From Salminus brasiliensis (taxonomy: Eukaryota > Chordata > Actinopteri > Characiformes > Bryconidae), in assembly GCF_030463535.1 (NCBI RefSeq), contig NC_132880.1:26310487-26374486 (forward strand): a stretch of DNA of 64,000 nt. The letters are read 5' to 3'. Positions 37,179 to 49,030 of the stretch are shown one piece after another. How positions within the stretch are numbered: position 1 is the stretch's first letter; every line of letters begins with the position of its first letter. The translations under genes were made by a program, and so were the position numbers. Under the pieces are notes generated by a model, which did not search any database, was not told where the DNA came from, and saw nothing but the letters and a program-made list of their open reading frames with translations.

Positions 37179-40100
37179 TTTCCTTTTGAAAATCTAGAAT
37201 ATCTCAACAATTAAATCATCTTAAATCAAGTCTACATATCCAATATTCCTTTTTTAAATATTTAAAGCAAAAAAAAAAAACAACTATAAAAACATAAAAC
37301 TCAAGTGATGGCTTCAAGTTTAATTTCATTATGTTGTGTTGGTTCAGCTCCTGGACTGCTTATTTCTTTTCTCACTTCTCACTAGAGCTTTCATATTTTA
37401 CTTGGTATCATGTCCATTGTGATTTTAACCAGAGTATTTGTAACTAAGTGGTAGTGATCAGGTCAGACCTGTGTGTATGTAAATGAGCTGAAACTGCCTT
37501 TGTCTCCTTAAGTACTGTCTTTAGATGCTGTCAACAGAAGTCTTATCAATAGGTAATTCCGGTGTCTGTGAGATACATACAGGTCAGCTGTTAAAACACA
37601 TCACACAGATAAGAGAAAGAGTTCTGCTTTTAAAACTGTGTAGGAAAGCACATTGTAAAAAAATACTTTATATGATAACATGCAATTTAACTGTGTTCAC
37701 TCAACTCTTATTTTAAAACGAGACACTTTTTGCAGGGTATAAAATATGTTATTTTAGGATGGGGGATTGTTTATGCAAACTCTCTTTGAAAATGTAATAA
37801 AGTTTAAATGGTTATGTATTTAGCAATATGTTTACTGAGAACTGCAGCATGAAATACTCTTTAGCTGTTACACTCACACTGGACAGTTCAGCATTTCCCA
37901 AAGCAAATCCCAGCCTCACTTCAAGCAATGTCAGAACAATGTATGCATTCTTTTCTTATGTCACAAAAAAAAAACTCTGTTTTGAAAAATCAAATATTTT
38001 TGAAATATCAATAAATATTGAATAGTTTGAAGTCATTGGGAGACTTCAATTTCTTGAAAGAATGAAAAATGAATTGCCAGTAGAGTGAAAATTTTCCTGG
38101 TAAATAACATCTAAAAATATGTTGCATGAATGTATTGTCTCTTAATCATCTCATAGTTATCAGAAAATATTAGATATATATTTAAAATCACCTTAATGGT
38201 GTTTAAGGAAGCTTTTCGTTACATGCTAGCACTTGCATTTAATAATTATTTACGATCTGGCACAGAATCCCCTCCACAGATCTTAAAGCACTTGCAAAAT
38301 GATTAAATGAGTGAATGGAAATGTGAGTGAATAGTGTTAACTTTTTCTCTGCACATGTCTTGCCCTCTCACACTATCTTGTCATCAATCATTTTGACTAA
38401 AGAAACCGTCGGTCTCTTGACCTCGTCCTTTGAGAAGCGTTTTCAGAGAGCTAGAACCTGTGAAACCAGTCTAATGTGGTAATCGCCAGAGGGTAGAGCT
38501 CAGATAACGCTTTCATTTACAACACAACCCTTTCTCTCCCTCACATAACACACCCGCTCCCTCCGCCCACTCACAATCTCTCCATCACCCTACCTCCCCA
38601 CCTCCACGTCTCTACATTTCTCTCATCTTTCTTCACAGATCAAATGAAGTCAGAATGTAGTAAAATGCTGTGCTGCACCCTTAAGAAAAGAATGTTCCTC
38701 AAAGATTCTTTACTTGAGCAATGGCAATGGCTCTATGTAGAATCAGGATAAAAGAACAATGATTGGATGCTTGGGTCTTTGCTTGATTAAAGGGGTTCTA
38801 TTGTAAATTGTTCCCTTTAACCTTGTTCTATATAGCACCAACCAGGTTTTATCATTATTAGTTAAATAACATTTTTTCATTACAATGCACTCTATATCTC
38901 CAACTCTTTCTTCTTATTCTTAAATTTATATGTCGTGGTGTTCTTGGAAGGACTTCTTCTTGAAAGGAGACTCGTGACCACTGTCTTTCAATTGCAATGA
39001 TGAAACATTTTATTCTCAGTGCCCCTCTGCTCTCTCTCTCTAGACAGAGGAGCATCTCACATTTTATACCCTTCTACAGGTCATGTATTGTTGCACTATT
39101 TCCATATATAGGATGTCACTGTTTAGCTCCATGAGGGGTGTAAATCAATTGTCACATACTATGTTTGTTCAGTTCATGTATGGCTTTACCAAATTAGGCC
39201 TGGAAATGGTTCATGCTCTCCCATTTACGGCTAACCCATGGGCCTCACCATATTGTCTCTCGACTCACCATATTGTCTCCCATACTTCTATTTCTTTATT
39301 TCTATTTTTAAACCTTTATACCTATACACTTTCATTGTGTTTTATTTTGTTCATACGATTGGATAGTCACCAAAGCCTTTCACTGCTAGTTGTACAGTTT
39401 ATGAATGTGTGTGACACAAATACGTTGATTTGATCAATAGAACATAATACATCAACCTTAAAATATCACTGCTGTTTAATGAAAAACATGTATCTCCATT
39501 TTTGTCCAATTTTAGTTTTCTTCATCATTTGAACCCTGTAGCTGCTCTGTACACTTTGTGAGTAATTCTGAATAAAAGAACCAATAGAATTGCTCTAAAA
39601 TGACTTGGAATAAAATCCTGTAAAATCACCATTTTGGAGTTATTTTTTTATTGGACAGCAACGATATGCACTCTTATAAAAGGATTCTTCGAGAGTTCTT
39701 TAAAAACTTAAACAATGCCTTAATTGATTAAATTGTTTTTTTTTTTGCCTGCTTAATAACTTCTTCAGACTGATTAAAAACATTGAAGGTGGTCCTATAT
39801 AGCACCAAAATATTTGACACCAGAAGAAATAGCCCTCTTTTAGTACAATATGAAACCCTTTTATTGAACTAAAATAAGTGTTTTGTTAAAGTTTTCCAAA
39901 TGAGTATTTATCTAATAACACAGTGCTATTGATTGTAGCCTCTGTCTTGACCATTAAAGACTAAGTTGATAGTAATTTTTGCTTTTATAATACTTTTGCA
40001 GAAGTGCCACACCTAACACTCAACTGATATCCTAGAGGGGAAACACACCCCATGCTCTCTCTGAGCTGATTGGCTGCTGCTTTCACTTACCCTGACAGAA

Positions 40101-40920
40101 AACTCACCTCCATAGTGCCTGTAGAAACACAGCTTACAGCAAAAAGAAAAAGTGCTTCTAATTTTCTTCAGTGCAAAGTTCTCTATGTAGTGGGAAGTTT
40201 CTTTTAGAGGCAAAGAATTCACACTGCAAAATGAGATCTAGTAAGAAATCTAGTCTAAATATGAAATATCTCATTTTGCTGTAAGAATGTTATGAAATTA
40301 ATTACCTTAAACTATATGTCCAAAATGTTTGTGAACACCCCTTCTAATGTATGTATTCAGCTACTTTTGGTTGTACCCATTACTGACACAGATCTGCACA
40401 CAGCCTGTCTAGTCCCAGTGGAAAAGTATTGACAATTAAATAGGACTCAGATAAACAACAACCTATTGACGCCATGCCCTAATTCAGGGCCAGGTGAGGG
40501 CTAGAGGGGTATAAAGCCCCTCAGCATTGAGCTGTGGAGCAGGAGGAACCATGTTGGGGTGTTGGAGATGAGGTGGGGTGGTGATCATCCAAAACCTGCT
40601 GACCTCCCTAATGCTCTTGTCACTGAATGCAATCAAATCCTCACAGTAATGCTACAAAATCTAGTAGAAAACCTTTCTAAGACAGTAGAGATAGAATAAA
40701 TAAATTTTTAATCCTCTTGATTTTGAAAGGTGTTACAATACATTTTTTCATACATGGTTTAAAATTATTTTATATAGTTTAATGGTAGGTAATTCTGCCT
40801 GTTTCAATAATATTTCTAATATAAATATAATAATATAAAGTAAATAAAATAATATAAAGGAAATTTCAAGTAGATAAAATGATAAAATATATGAGATACA
40901 GTTTTGAAGGTGCATTGTTT
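37179..40920. other. Gene-free intergenic DNA
   Basis: No exon was recognised. MITE-like 'ggttctt/ctatatag' fragments lie at about 38675-38855 and 39660-39870. The open frame at 39083-39433 has no recognisable domain and looks incidental. Confidence 0.4.
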
Positions 40921-40948
40921 TAAAAGGGAGAGTGTTTTTTTTTACATG

Positions 40949-40976
40949 GTGTGTGTGTGTATGTGTGTATGAGAGA

Positions 40977-41052
<76 letters not shown>
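40949..41052. repeat. (GT)n-(GA)n compound microsatellite
   Basis: A GT-rich run (about 40949-40970) passes into an almost pure GA run to about 41052. The ORFs across it (RERERE on plus, SLSLSL on minus) are simple-repeat translations. Confidence 0.95.
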
Positions 41053-41054
<2 letters not shown>

Positions 41055-41218
41055 CTGAACAGCAGGAATGTGCAGAGGAGAACCTTCCAGAACAAGCTTA
41101 TTTCACATAACTGCATAACTATAGACCTGCTAGAGAATGCACTCCTGTCTCGTAAAGAAGAATGAGGTCCTTTCTGATTTACAAGTTATATGTGTGTGTG
41201 TGTGGAGTTTATGTAAAA

Positions 41219-41855
41219 GAGCAGAAAATAGTAGAAACTGTACTACAGTGAAAGTATGGGTGCCGTACCACAATCTAACTCAATGAAAAGAGCAGAAACT
41301 GCACTACAGTGAAAGTATGGGTACTGTACCAAAACCTAACTCAATTAAAAGAGCAGAAACTGTACTACAGTGAAAGTATGGGTACTGTACCAAAACCTAA
41401 CTCAATTAAAAGAGCAGAAACTGTACCATAGTGAAAGTATGGGTACTGTTCCAAAACCTAACTCAATTAAAAGAGCAGAAACTGTACTATAGTGAAAGTA
41501 TGGGTACTGTACCAAAACCTAACTCAATTAAAAGAGCAGAAACTGTACTATAGTGAAAGTATGGGTGCTGTACCACAATCTAACTCAATTAAAATAGTAG
41601 AAACTGTACTGTAGTAAAACTATGGGTGCTATACCACAATCTAACTCAATTAAAAGAGTAGAAACTGTACTATAGTAAAACTATGGGTGCTGTACCACAA
41701 TCTAACTCAATTAAAAGAGTAGAAACTGTACTCCAATGAAAGTATGGGTGCTGTACCACAATCTAACTCAATTAAAAGAGCAGAAACTGTACAATGGTGA
41801 AAGTGTGGTTACTGTATCACAATCTAACTCAATTAAAGAATCAGAAACCACTATC
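41219..41855. repeat. 60-bp minisatellite, about 10 copies
   Basis: The unit is approximately 'aaaagagcagaaactgtact' + 'atagtgaaagtatgggtgct' + 'gtaccacaatctaactcaat'. Copies start about every 60 bp from 41225 to 41840. The first and last units are the most diverged. Two sub-types (gagcag / gtgaaag versus gtagaa / gtaaaac) occupy separate parts of the array. Confidence 0.9.
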
Positions 41856-43590
41856 TAATCTGATAATCTAGATTGGATAGTAAATAAAATAGTTTGACCA
41901 CTGTAAGGGAATTACGGTCAGCAAGTTTCTCTGCAGTGGTTTACACCAAAACCAGTGTGTTCATCTCAACCACCCACCCACAGTGGGTGATATCAAGAAG
42001 GGGTTGTGAGCTAGCTGAAAATCTTCTCAGTGGAAGAGGTTTGTGAAACATCATATTATTGGTTAATATCATTTTGACCTGGAGTTGCTTGATGACATCA
42101 TTAAAAATCTAAAACATGTTTTAGAGGTGGCAAAAGCTATTATATATTTAGGTAGCAGCTTAAAACAAGTATTGTGTCTTTTAAATGGAAGGTAATTTAA
42201 TTAAGAACGTGTATTGTCGATTAATATATTTAAAATGCATTTCAGTAATTGGTAACCAGTGACTTATTAACAGCATAATTAATCATTATTTGTGACTCTT
42301 AATGTGTCTTTCAGATAAGAAGTTAGAAGAAATCTGCCGTTTTGCTGTAAGCTATGTTTCTGCAGAATAAGGGGATGAGGGAGGTGTGGTTTGTAAGAAA
42401 AAGAGTGAAAGCAACAGCCAGAAAGCACACCGACAGTTAAGGGGTGTGTGTACATATGGTGTGTACAATAGCAGCTTATATATAACTATTTAATATATAA
42501 TATATTTACTTAATGAGACCTTAATAGTTAGAATGTTATACAGACATTTAATGAACATCCACAGACTTTATTGTGACTACCCCACACAGCTTGTATAATA
42601 TCCATGGAACAGCATTGACCAATAGGATAGGATGCTCCAGAGCAGCCATGAGCAATGCTGACCATAGACAAGAGGGACGTAAAGCCCCTGCACAGTGGGC
42701 TGTGGAGCACTGGAACTGCAGTATCTGGAGTCTCGGCACACCATCCAATACCTCTGGGATGAGTTGAAGAAATGGAGGAATGTATGTCTTTGACATCAGT
42801 TTATGTTAATAATAATCAGTGTCTTGATGCAGTGTTCTCTGCTAAATATGACTGGTTTGAAAATTTAATGGATTTAATTAAATTGGTTGCTTTAAAGAAT
42901 GTCAGTTGGCGACGCCCAGGCTGAGACTGTTTGAGGTGTTGAGAAAAAAAAATATTTTCTCAGTTGAGTCACGACTGGCTTCTGGCAATGTGAGCACAGA
43001 CAGTGTCGTATTTCCCACAGACCCTTATCTAAAGCACTCTACTCCACACCATTCAAATCAAAGACTTAGTTTAAGTGAATTTACTGATTGACTGTTTATC
43101 CATTCAACCAAAAAACAACCCAATAAAGCAATGCAAATCAAAAATGCATGAAATATGTTAATTTAGCAAAAATTATATATATATATATATATATTTAACA
43201 CTTTATGATAACAATAAATGCCAACATAACTATTAATAGTTCTATAATATAAAAAAATATTTAGGTCAAAAGTTGCCTACATAGCTTTTTAACAGAAAAA
43301 GTGTTTAGGGAGAAGAAATTAGTGACAGTCTAGTCCAGTGTTTTATTAGCAGTGTTAGCCTAGCATCTCCCATTTAAACTAAAGAAGCGCATGTCTGATG
43401 CCGAACATGTCTTGGTGATCAACTGCATTTGGGGTCAGCGATCAATCATGTTCAATTGACTTTTCACCAAACTGTTTCTGTTAAAGATGAATAAACATAC
43501 ACAGATTTATGAGTAGATTCCAATGTGTCATGTGACTGCATGAAGAGATAAAGCAGTGCAAATGGGGTTTTTCCGGAAATCATTGCATGT
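41856..43590. other. Gene-free intergenic DNA
   Basis: No exon is supported. A (TA)n run lies at 43173-43195. Several overlapping small frames at 42528-42796 lie in all orientations and have no recognised similarity. Confidence 0.4.
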
Positions 43591-44690
43591 GCACACACAG
43601 TGCTGTCCAAATAATAAGCTATGCACAATGTTTGAAGCTACTATTACTCCCCTTATTTATATTTTGATCCAAACTATAAGGACATAGTTTTTTTTTTACT
43701 TTTAACTTTATTAGTTTTTCAATTAAATGTGTGTCATGCTGAAGAGTACATATAAGGCTCTTCAATTATCTGCAAAGTACATGGATTATCATGGATACTA
43801 AACCCATCTGCTATGTTTTCTGATCATTGGTGATGCACACAGCTGTGATGCTGGATGACTAGACTGCTGAGTCATGTACAGCCAGAATAACAAGATCTTT
43901 TTTAATGCCATGATGTGGCACTGCATGTTCTTTCCAAATAATTCAATCTTAGTTTATTATGTGCACAAAACATTTTGCCAGTATCGTTGTGGAGTATCAG
44001 TGTGCTCTTACACAAACTTCAGGCGTGCAGCAATGTTCTTTTTTAGTAAGCAGCGTCTTCCTTCATAATATGCTGCCATAGACACCCTGCTTGTTCAAGG
44101 TTTAACGGACTGTAGACTCATGAATAGACTGTAGACTCGCCGGGATCAATGATGCGGCTGTCACTCATAGTGTTTCTTTACCTCATTGATAAGTCTCCAA
44201 TGTGCTGTTGGGGTCATGCTGACTGGGGGCCAATATTATTGTTGTAAAAACAGAATATGGGTATGGAGTTTTCTTCTTATAATATATGTAATGTAGATCC
44301 TCTAAAAGCTTTTTTTGTGCGGAGCAAACTCCAAAAGTTTGAGTGTTTTTTTATTAGTTGAAGTAGCTCTAGTCCACACCTCCAAACTCATTTTCTTAAG
44401 AAGACTCCAGGTATGCTGGACTGACTCCAATTAGCTTTTTGGAGATCACTAATATCACTCAAGGGTTTACATACTTTATCCACTAGCAATATGGGTTTTT
44501 TATGGTTGTTCTAAATGAAGAAATGATTGATCAAAATTTGTTTGTGTTTTTATTTTAGGCACATTATATTTGTCAATACGCTTGACTTGAGTGAGGATCA
44601 GAATTTTATTACATTTTATGACAAATCAATGCAGAAAACCATGGAATTGCAAAGGGTTCCTATACTATTTCTTGCCACTGTAAGTAGTTT
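43590..44690 (-). mobile_element. Tc1-like transposon relic
   Basis: The right end finishes 'tttcttgccactgta', a Tc1-like terminal inverted repeat ending at a TA. Just inside it lie 'aattgcaaagggttcctata' and other familiar element-end sequence. Minus-strand translation of about 43920-44200 gives 'SMAAYYEGRRCLLKKNIAAR' and 'EHTDTPQRYWQNVL', followed upstream by 'HWRLINEVKKH'. These are Tc1-type transposase fragments with stops. The left edge near 43600 ('cagtgctgtccaaataataa') may be the other end or a second nested element. Confidence 0.65.
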
Positions 44691-46182
44691 GGTGTAGTGA
44701 CAGTGGTGTAGTGTAGTAGTCACAACATTCACATTGCAGACTAGAGTTTCATTCAAAATATTTTCACACCATTGATGGCATGGTCAGAGGGTTCAGAGGG
44801 TTATTAGGACAGGATGGCAGGCACACATACATACCGTATTTGCATGTGTTGCCTATACCAGATGCTGATGCCAACCACAGACAGTGCTAAAAACTCTTTG
44901 GTGAGATAACATGAACATCTGAGGTATTTGAGATGCACATACACTCTGTAACTTAATTATAGTCTTAATCCAATGGCCGTAGTCTGCTTAACCACACTGA
45001 GGAGGAAATGTAATAACCCAGACTTGCAGTCAGTGCTATGATAGAAGAAACTGGAGAAACGATGTGTTCCACTTTAAATAGTGTGTAACATACAACAAGC
45101 TTTAACTCAGGGAACAGGCCACAGAGGCTTTTAGCCAGTGGTGTCGGGTGCCCCCGTGTGGAGGATGCACATACCAAAGTTAGCATGCAGTTAGGTGACC
45201 AACATAGGTGCGATTTTATTATTTCCAGCACAGAATAGAAAAAAGTAAGACAAAATAGCAACATCCTGAAAGCTAACAGGTTAACCATCTACTAACAGTG
45301 AAAAAAGTAAAGTTCTAGTTGTATGCAAAATAAAAATCAAAATAAAAAAAAGTTTTATAACAAAAATGGCAAAATATCCTCTTTCTCACACGATTTTTCA
45401 AGACAAATTATATTAGAAAATAATAAAATAATAGCCCTTCCTAATTGCTCTTACAGTTCCTCACAACTCAGTTTTGACTTCATCCTGAGTCATCCTGACC
45501 TTTAAGTGATGTTACTATTGTTCTAAATACAGAATATGGGTATGGAGTTTCCTGCTTATATTACATGTAATGTGGGGTGGGGAACTCCCAGTCCTGGAGG
45601 GCTGAATTCCTGCGCAGTTTTATGCTCTTCCTGCTGAGGCACACCTGTTTCAAATTGCCAGGTTCAGTAGGTGCGTTACAGCAGCAACAACCTAGACATA
45701 CACTTACTCTGAGATGTGAGAGAATCCTATTTCACTATTCACTATTCACTAAATCTATAAATATATTTATGCCAATATAAATATAAACATTCACTGGAAA
45801 CACTGTGGGCCCCTCAAATTAATGTTGTCTATAGACTAAAATTAGGAACAATTATGATTTACATTATAGAAAACAACAAAACAAATAGTAGTAGGGCTCA
45901 AACAGCACTTATTGGGCACTGTCTTAACCAGCAGATGATACAAAGAAGCAAAAAAGAACTCTCATTGCTTATAATACAATTCACATTCAAATTATGTTAT
46001 GTGAATATTTTAGATAAAGTTTCTTAGTAAATTGCCACTGAGCACAATTCCCAGAGCGAATATGAAAGACAGATAACTAAAATGAGCAACATTTGCACAA
46101 ACTGGAAGTTTTGCTCTTCTGTGTGTAATGTAAAGGGTTGCACATACAGGGCAACGATTCTTTTAATTTTTTTGCTCCTGCC
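44691..46182. other. Gene-free intergenic DNA
   Basis: No exon was recognised. A phrase near 44250-44290 ('gaatatgggtatggagtttt') recurs near 45530-45570, indicating a small dispersed or duplicated sequence. Confidence 0.4.
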
Positions 46183-48952
46183 TTTTTAGAGCTTTGTTAC
46201 ATCTGAGTACTCACAAACTGCAAAACCGGAGTCAGTCTGTCTTAGATGTTTGTATATCTGTAACACACACTTCCTATGCATTTTTATTCTCTGTTAACCC
46301 TTTAGTCTTGCATGGTAACCCTTTTCCACTTAGGTAGGAAATGAACCAGATAATGATATATTCCACTACATATCTAATAAATATATATAAAACATTGCCA
46401 TAACTCTAACCTTTATCTCAAATCAGAACCTAAGCAGAATTCTCACCTTAAGCCTAAATCTATCTCTGTTCCTAATCTTAATCCTTACCCTGAACCAAAA
46501 CATGGTTAAGAATAAACTGATAAACTTTCACCCAGTTTGTAAACAATCTGAACATGATTCTGAAGTGCTATCCAAACAAGCTTTTTTTCATGCTTTTGTA
46601 GTTTTATCTGTTCTGCAATCTGATGTCAACCAGAAGAGGAGAAGAGTTCCCCCTTTTTCCTCTAGCTTGCTCACTGGGAGGGGTCCAAACTGGATTTCTG
46701 TAAAGCTGTTCTGTGTTGACACCCGCTGTCAAAAGCACAATGTAAATGATCAACACTCATTGTCCATTTTAGCAGCATTTTGTACTTCTACAATTACAGA
46801 ATGTAGTTCATCAATTTCTAGAGGTATATACATTCTTCAGAGCAAAATAACTACACAGTAAATGCTAGTGTTAAATCAACACTATAGGTGTTAAAATGTA
46901 ACACTTATAGTGTGAATTTAACTCTAATAATGTTGGATTAACACCAACAAATTGACTGTATACAGTAGATAGAACATATACTAACATGTTATTCTAGAAG
47001 TACAGCTTATGTAGTCATCAATCACATGTGTCAACTTCGGTTTTCACTCATAATTACCCTAGTGCATCTCAGTAGCAGGACAGGACCAACTGTAGTACTG
47101 TTAACCATCTGTAACACTGAATATACCACTGTTTTTACGTTGGCTATTTGGAAATGTACATGTTGTCCTTAAGTTAGGATCTTTTTTATTCTTTGTACAA
47201 AATTCTGCCAAAAGGGGGGGGGGGATTTCCACCTGCGGATTTAATCCTTTCTCTAAGATTGATTTTTCTCAACAAATACCTGGAACTAGGTCAGCTGTGC
47301 TCCAGTTTCAGTAATATACAGTGGGTATAAACTTACACCCATCCCATTGGTTCCTGGCACCAGCTATTTGCATATTCGGCGTGTCACTACACCCCTCACT
47401 CACTATCAGTGTGTAGTCATTCCCCGCAGGCTAAATTCTTTTAGTTATACATGTAAATCTTACATAATGGTTGGCTGCTTGGCCTAAGTGTTGTAGGCTA
47501 TAGGAGCAAGTCGCTTTTTTCTGGGCTGCTGATACTTGCTAAGTTCTAGGCTGGTCACTCTTGCATTCGCAAAAGATAATGCTGTCAGTTTTTGGCAGAT
47601 ATCAGAGAATATTAGTCAGCTAAGGAATAAAAAAATAAGACATGCCTTAAAATACCCAGTCAATAACTTAATGTACCACTAAATATTTTGTTGGACTAAC
47701 TAGATGTGTTTGATTCATGTGAAATGTCCATTGACACAATTTAACATTTTTAGTGGGTCCTAAATTCTAGTGTTGACAGCAGCACATACAAAATACATTT
47801 CTCAGAACGTATTACACCAACTAAAAATGATTTCTTATAGTGCATATATAATTTCTCAATATTCCAAACTTAATATTTGAAGTTTTATACATATACATAC
47901 ATATACAAGATAATTGATCTGAACAAAAGACTATTAGCTAACACAACTGTTTGTGATTTCCTGTAAGATGTAGGAGTTTGTGTTGGCCTCCAAAAATCTA
48001 GTGCAATAAGTTGCCTTGAAATTGAATAAGCCTTGAATGAACTTGTGTTTGACTACCACTTGTTAAAAGCTTTCAGTCTTCTGTTCACTATACTTGTTTA
48101 AAGGCAGTATTATCACACACTACAACACAGTGTCCTACTAGTCATCTGGACACTGTAAAATGAACTACCATGTCTGGTCTTTGCGTGTTCAGATAATTAT
48201 TGCTTTCATATACATACATCTGGATTAACACATAAAGACATTTTAAATATGCTTGCAAATGAGGTAATTGGTACTAATAAATGATAATGATGAATTAGGT
48301 CATTAATTAATCATTAGTTAGAAAATGGGCAATATCTAATTACTAAAAAATATAAAAATTCTATTACCACAAATGATAAACACATCTACACCACATATTT
48401 GCTTATTGTTAAAATATAATACCAATAATTTATTGTTAGGATGCTGAACTTAATATTAGGTTAATAAATAATCTATTGTATACTTTTAGTTTGCTGCAGT
48501 TGTATACTTGTATGTTCGCACAGAGGTGAAGAAAGTGAGCTGGAGACTTATATCTGACTGACCCTGAAGCTTCTGACCCTTAGCCTCTTAGCTATTAGTA
48601 TCTCTAGAAAGTCTGCATGCCTAGTACACACAGCTTATACTACATTTCCATACGTTAACCAATGTAATACTGAACACTGCTGCTGCTAACCTGATGTTAA
48701 CCTGTATTGTGAGAAAAAGTACAGATACTGCATGTTATGGGGTCTTTATGGGGTCTGATATTTGCTCTTATATCCATTATATATACACTATTTATTTTCT
48801 CTGGAGATCACTTGTGCACAGTAAAGTTATTTAGGTTATTCCCCATATAACAGAGGGCAGTAAAGATAGAACTCTACACCCAGAGCCTGCCCACTGTATC
48901 AGTAGCATGCTTTAAAGAAAACACACTCAAGCGCAATTGATGCTTTAAACAC

Positions 48953-48958
48953 TTTATT
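48953..48958 (-). terminator. AATAAA polyadenylation signal, keratin C
   Basis: TTTATT on the plus strand, 73 bp beyond the stop codon (49031-49033). Confidence 0.75.
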
Positions 48959-49030
48959 GATTTGTGCATCACTCAACGTTGGGCTTCTGGATGCTCAGAG
49001 TGCTCTTGTTTGCTGTACTTGTGAGTTTGC

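Noticed and set aside
40748-41165. Frames of 122 and 77 codons with SLSLSL or RERERE
   Set aside because: Translations of the GA microsatellite.
41219-41855. CRISPR-like array of repeats
   Set aside because: The genome is eukaryotic and the whole 60-bp unit is repeated without unique spacers, so it is a minisatellite.
46502-46861. 119-codon plus frame, with a similar frame at 54731-55027
   Set aside because: The two duplicate copies do not preserve the same reading frame, so it is not under coding constraint.
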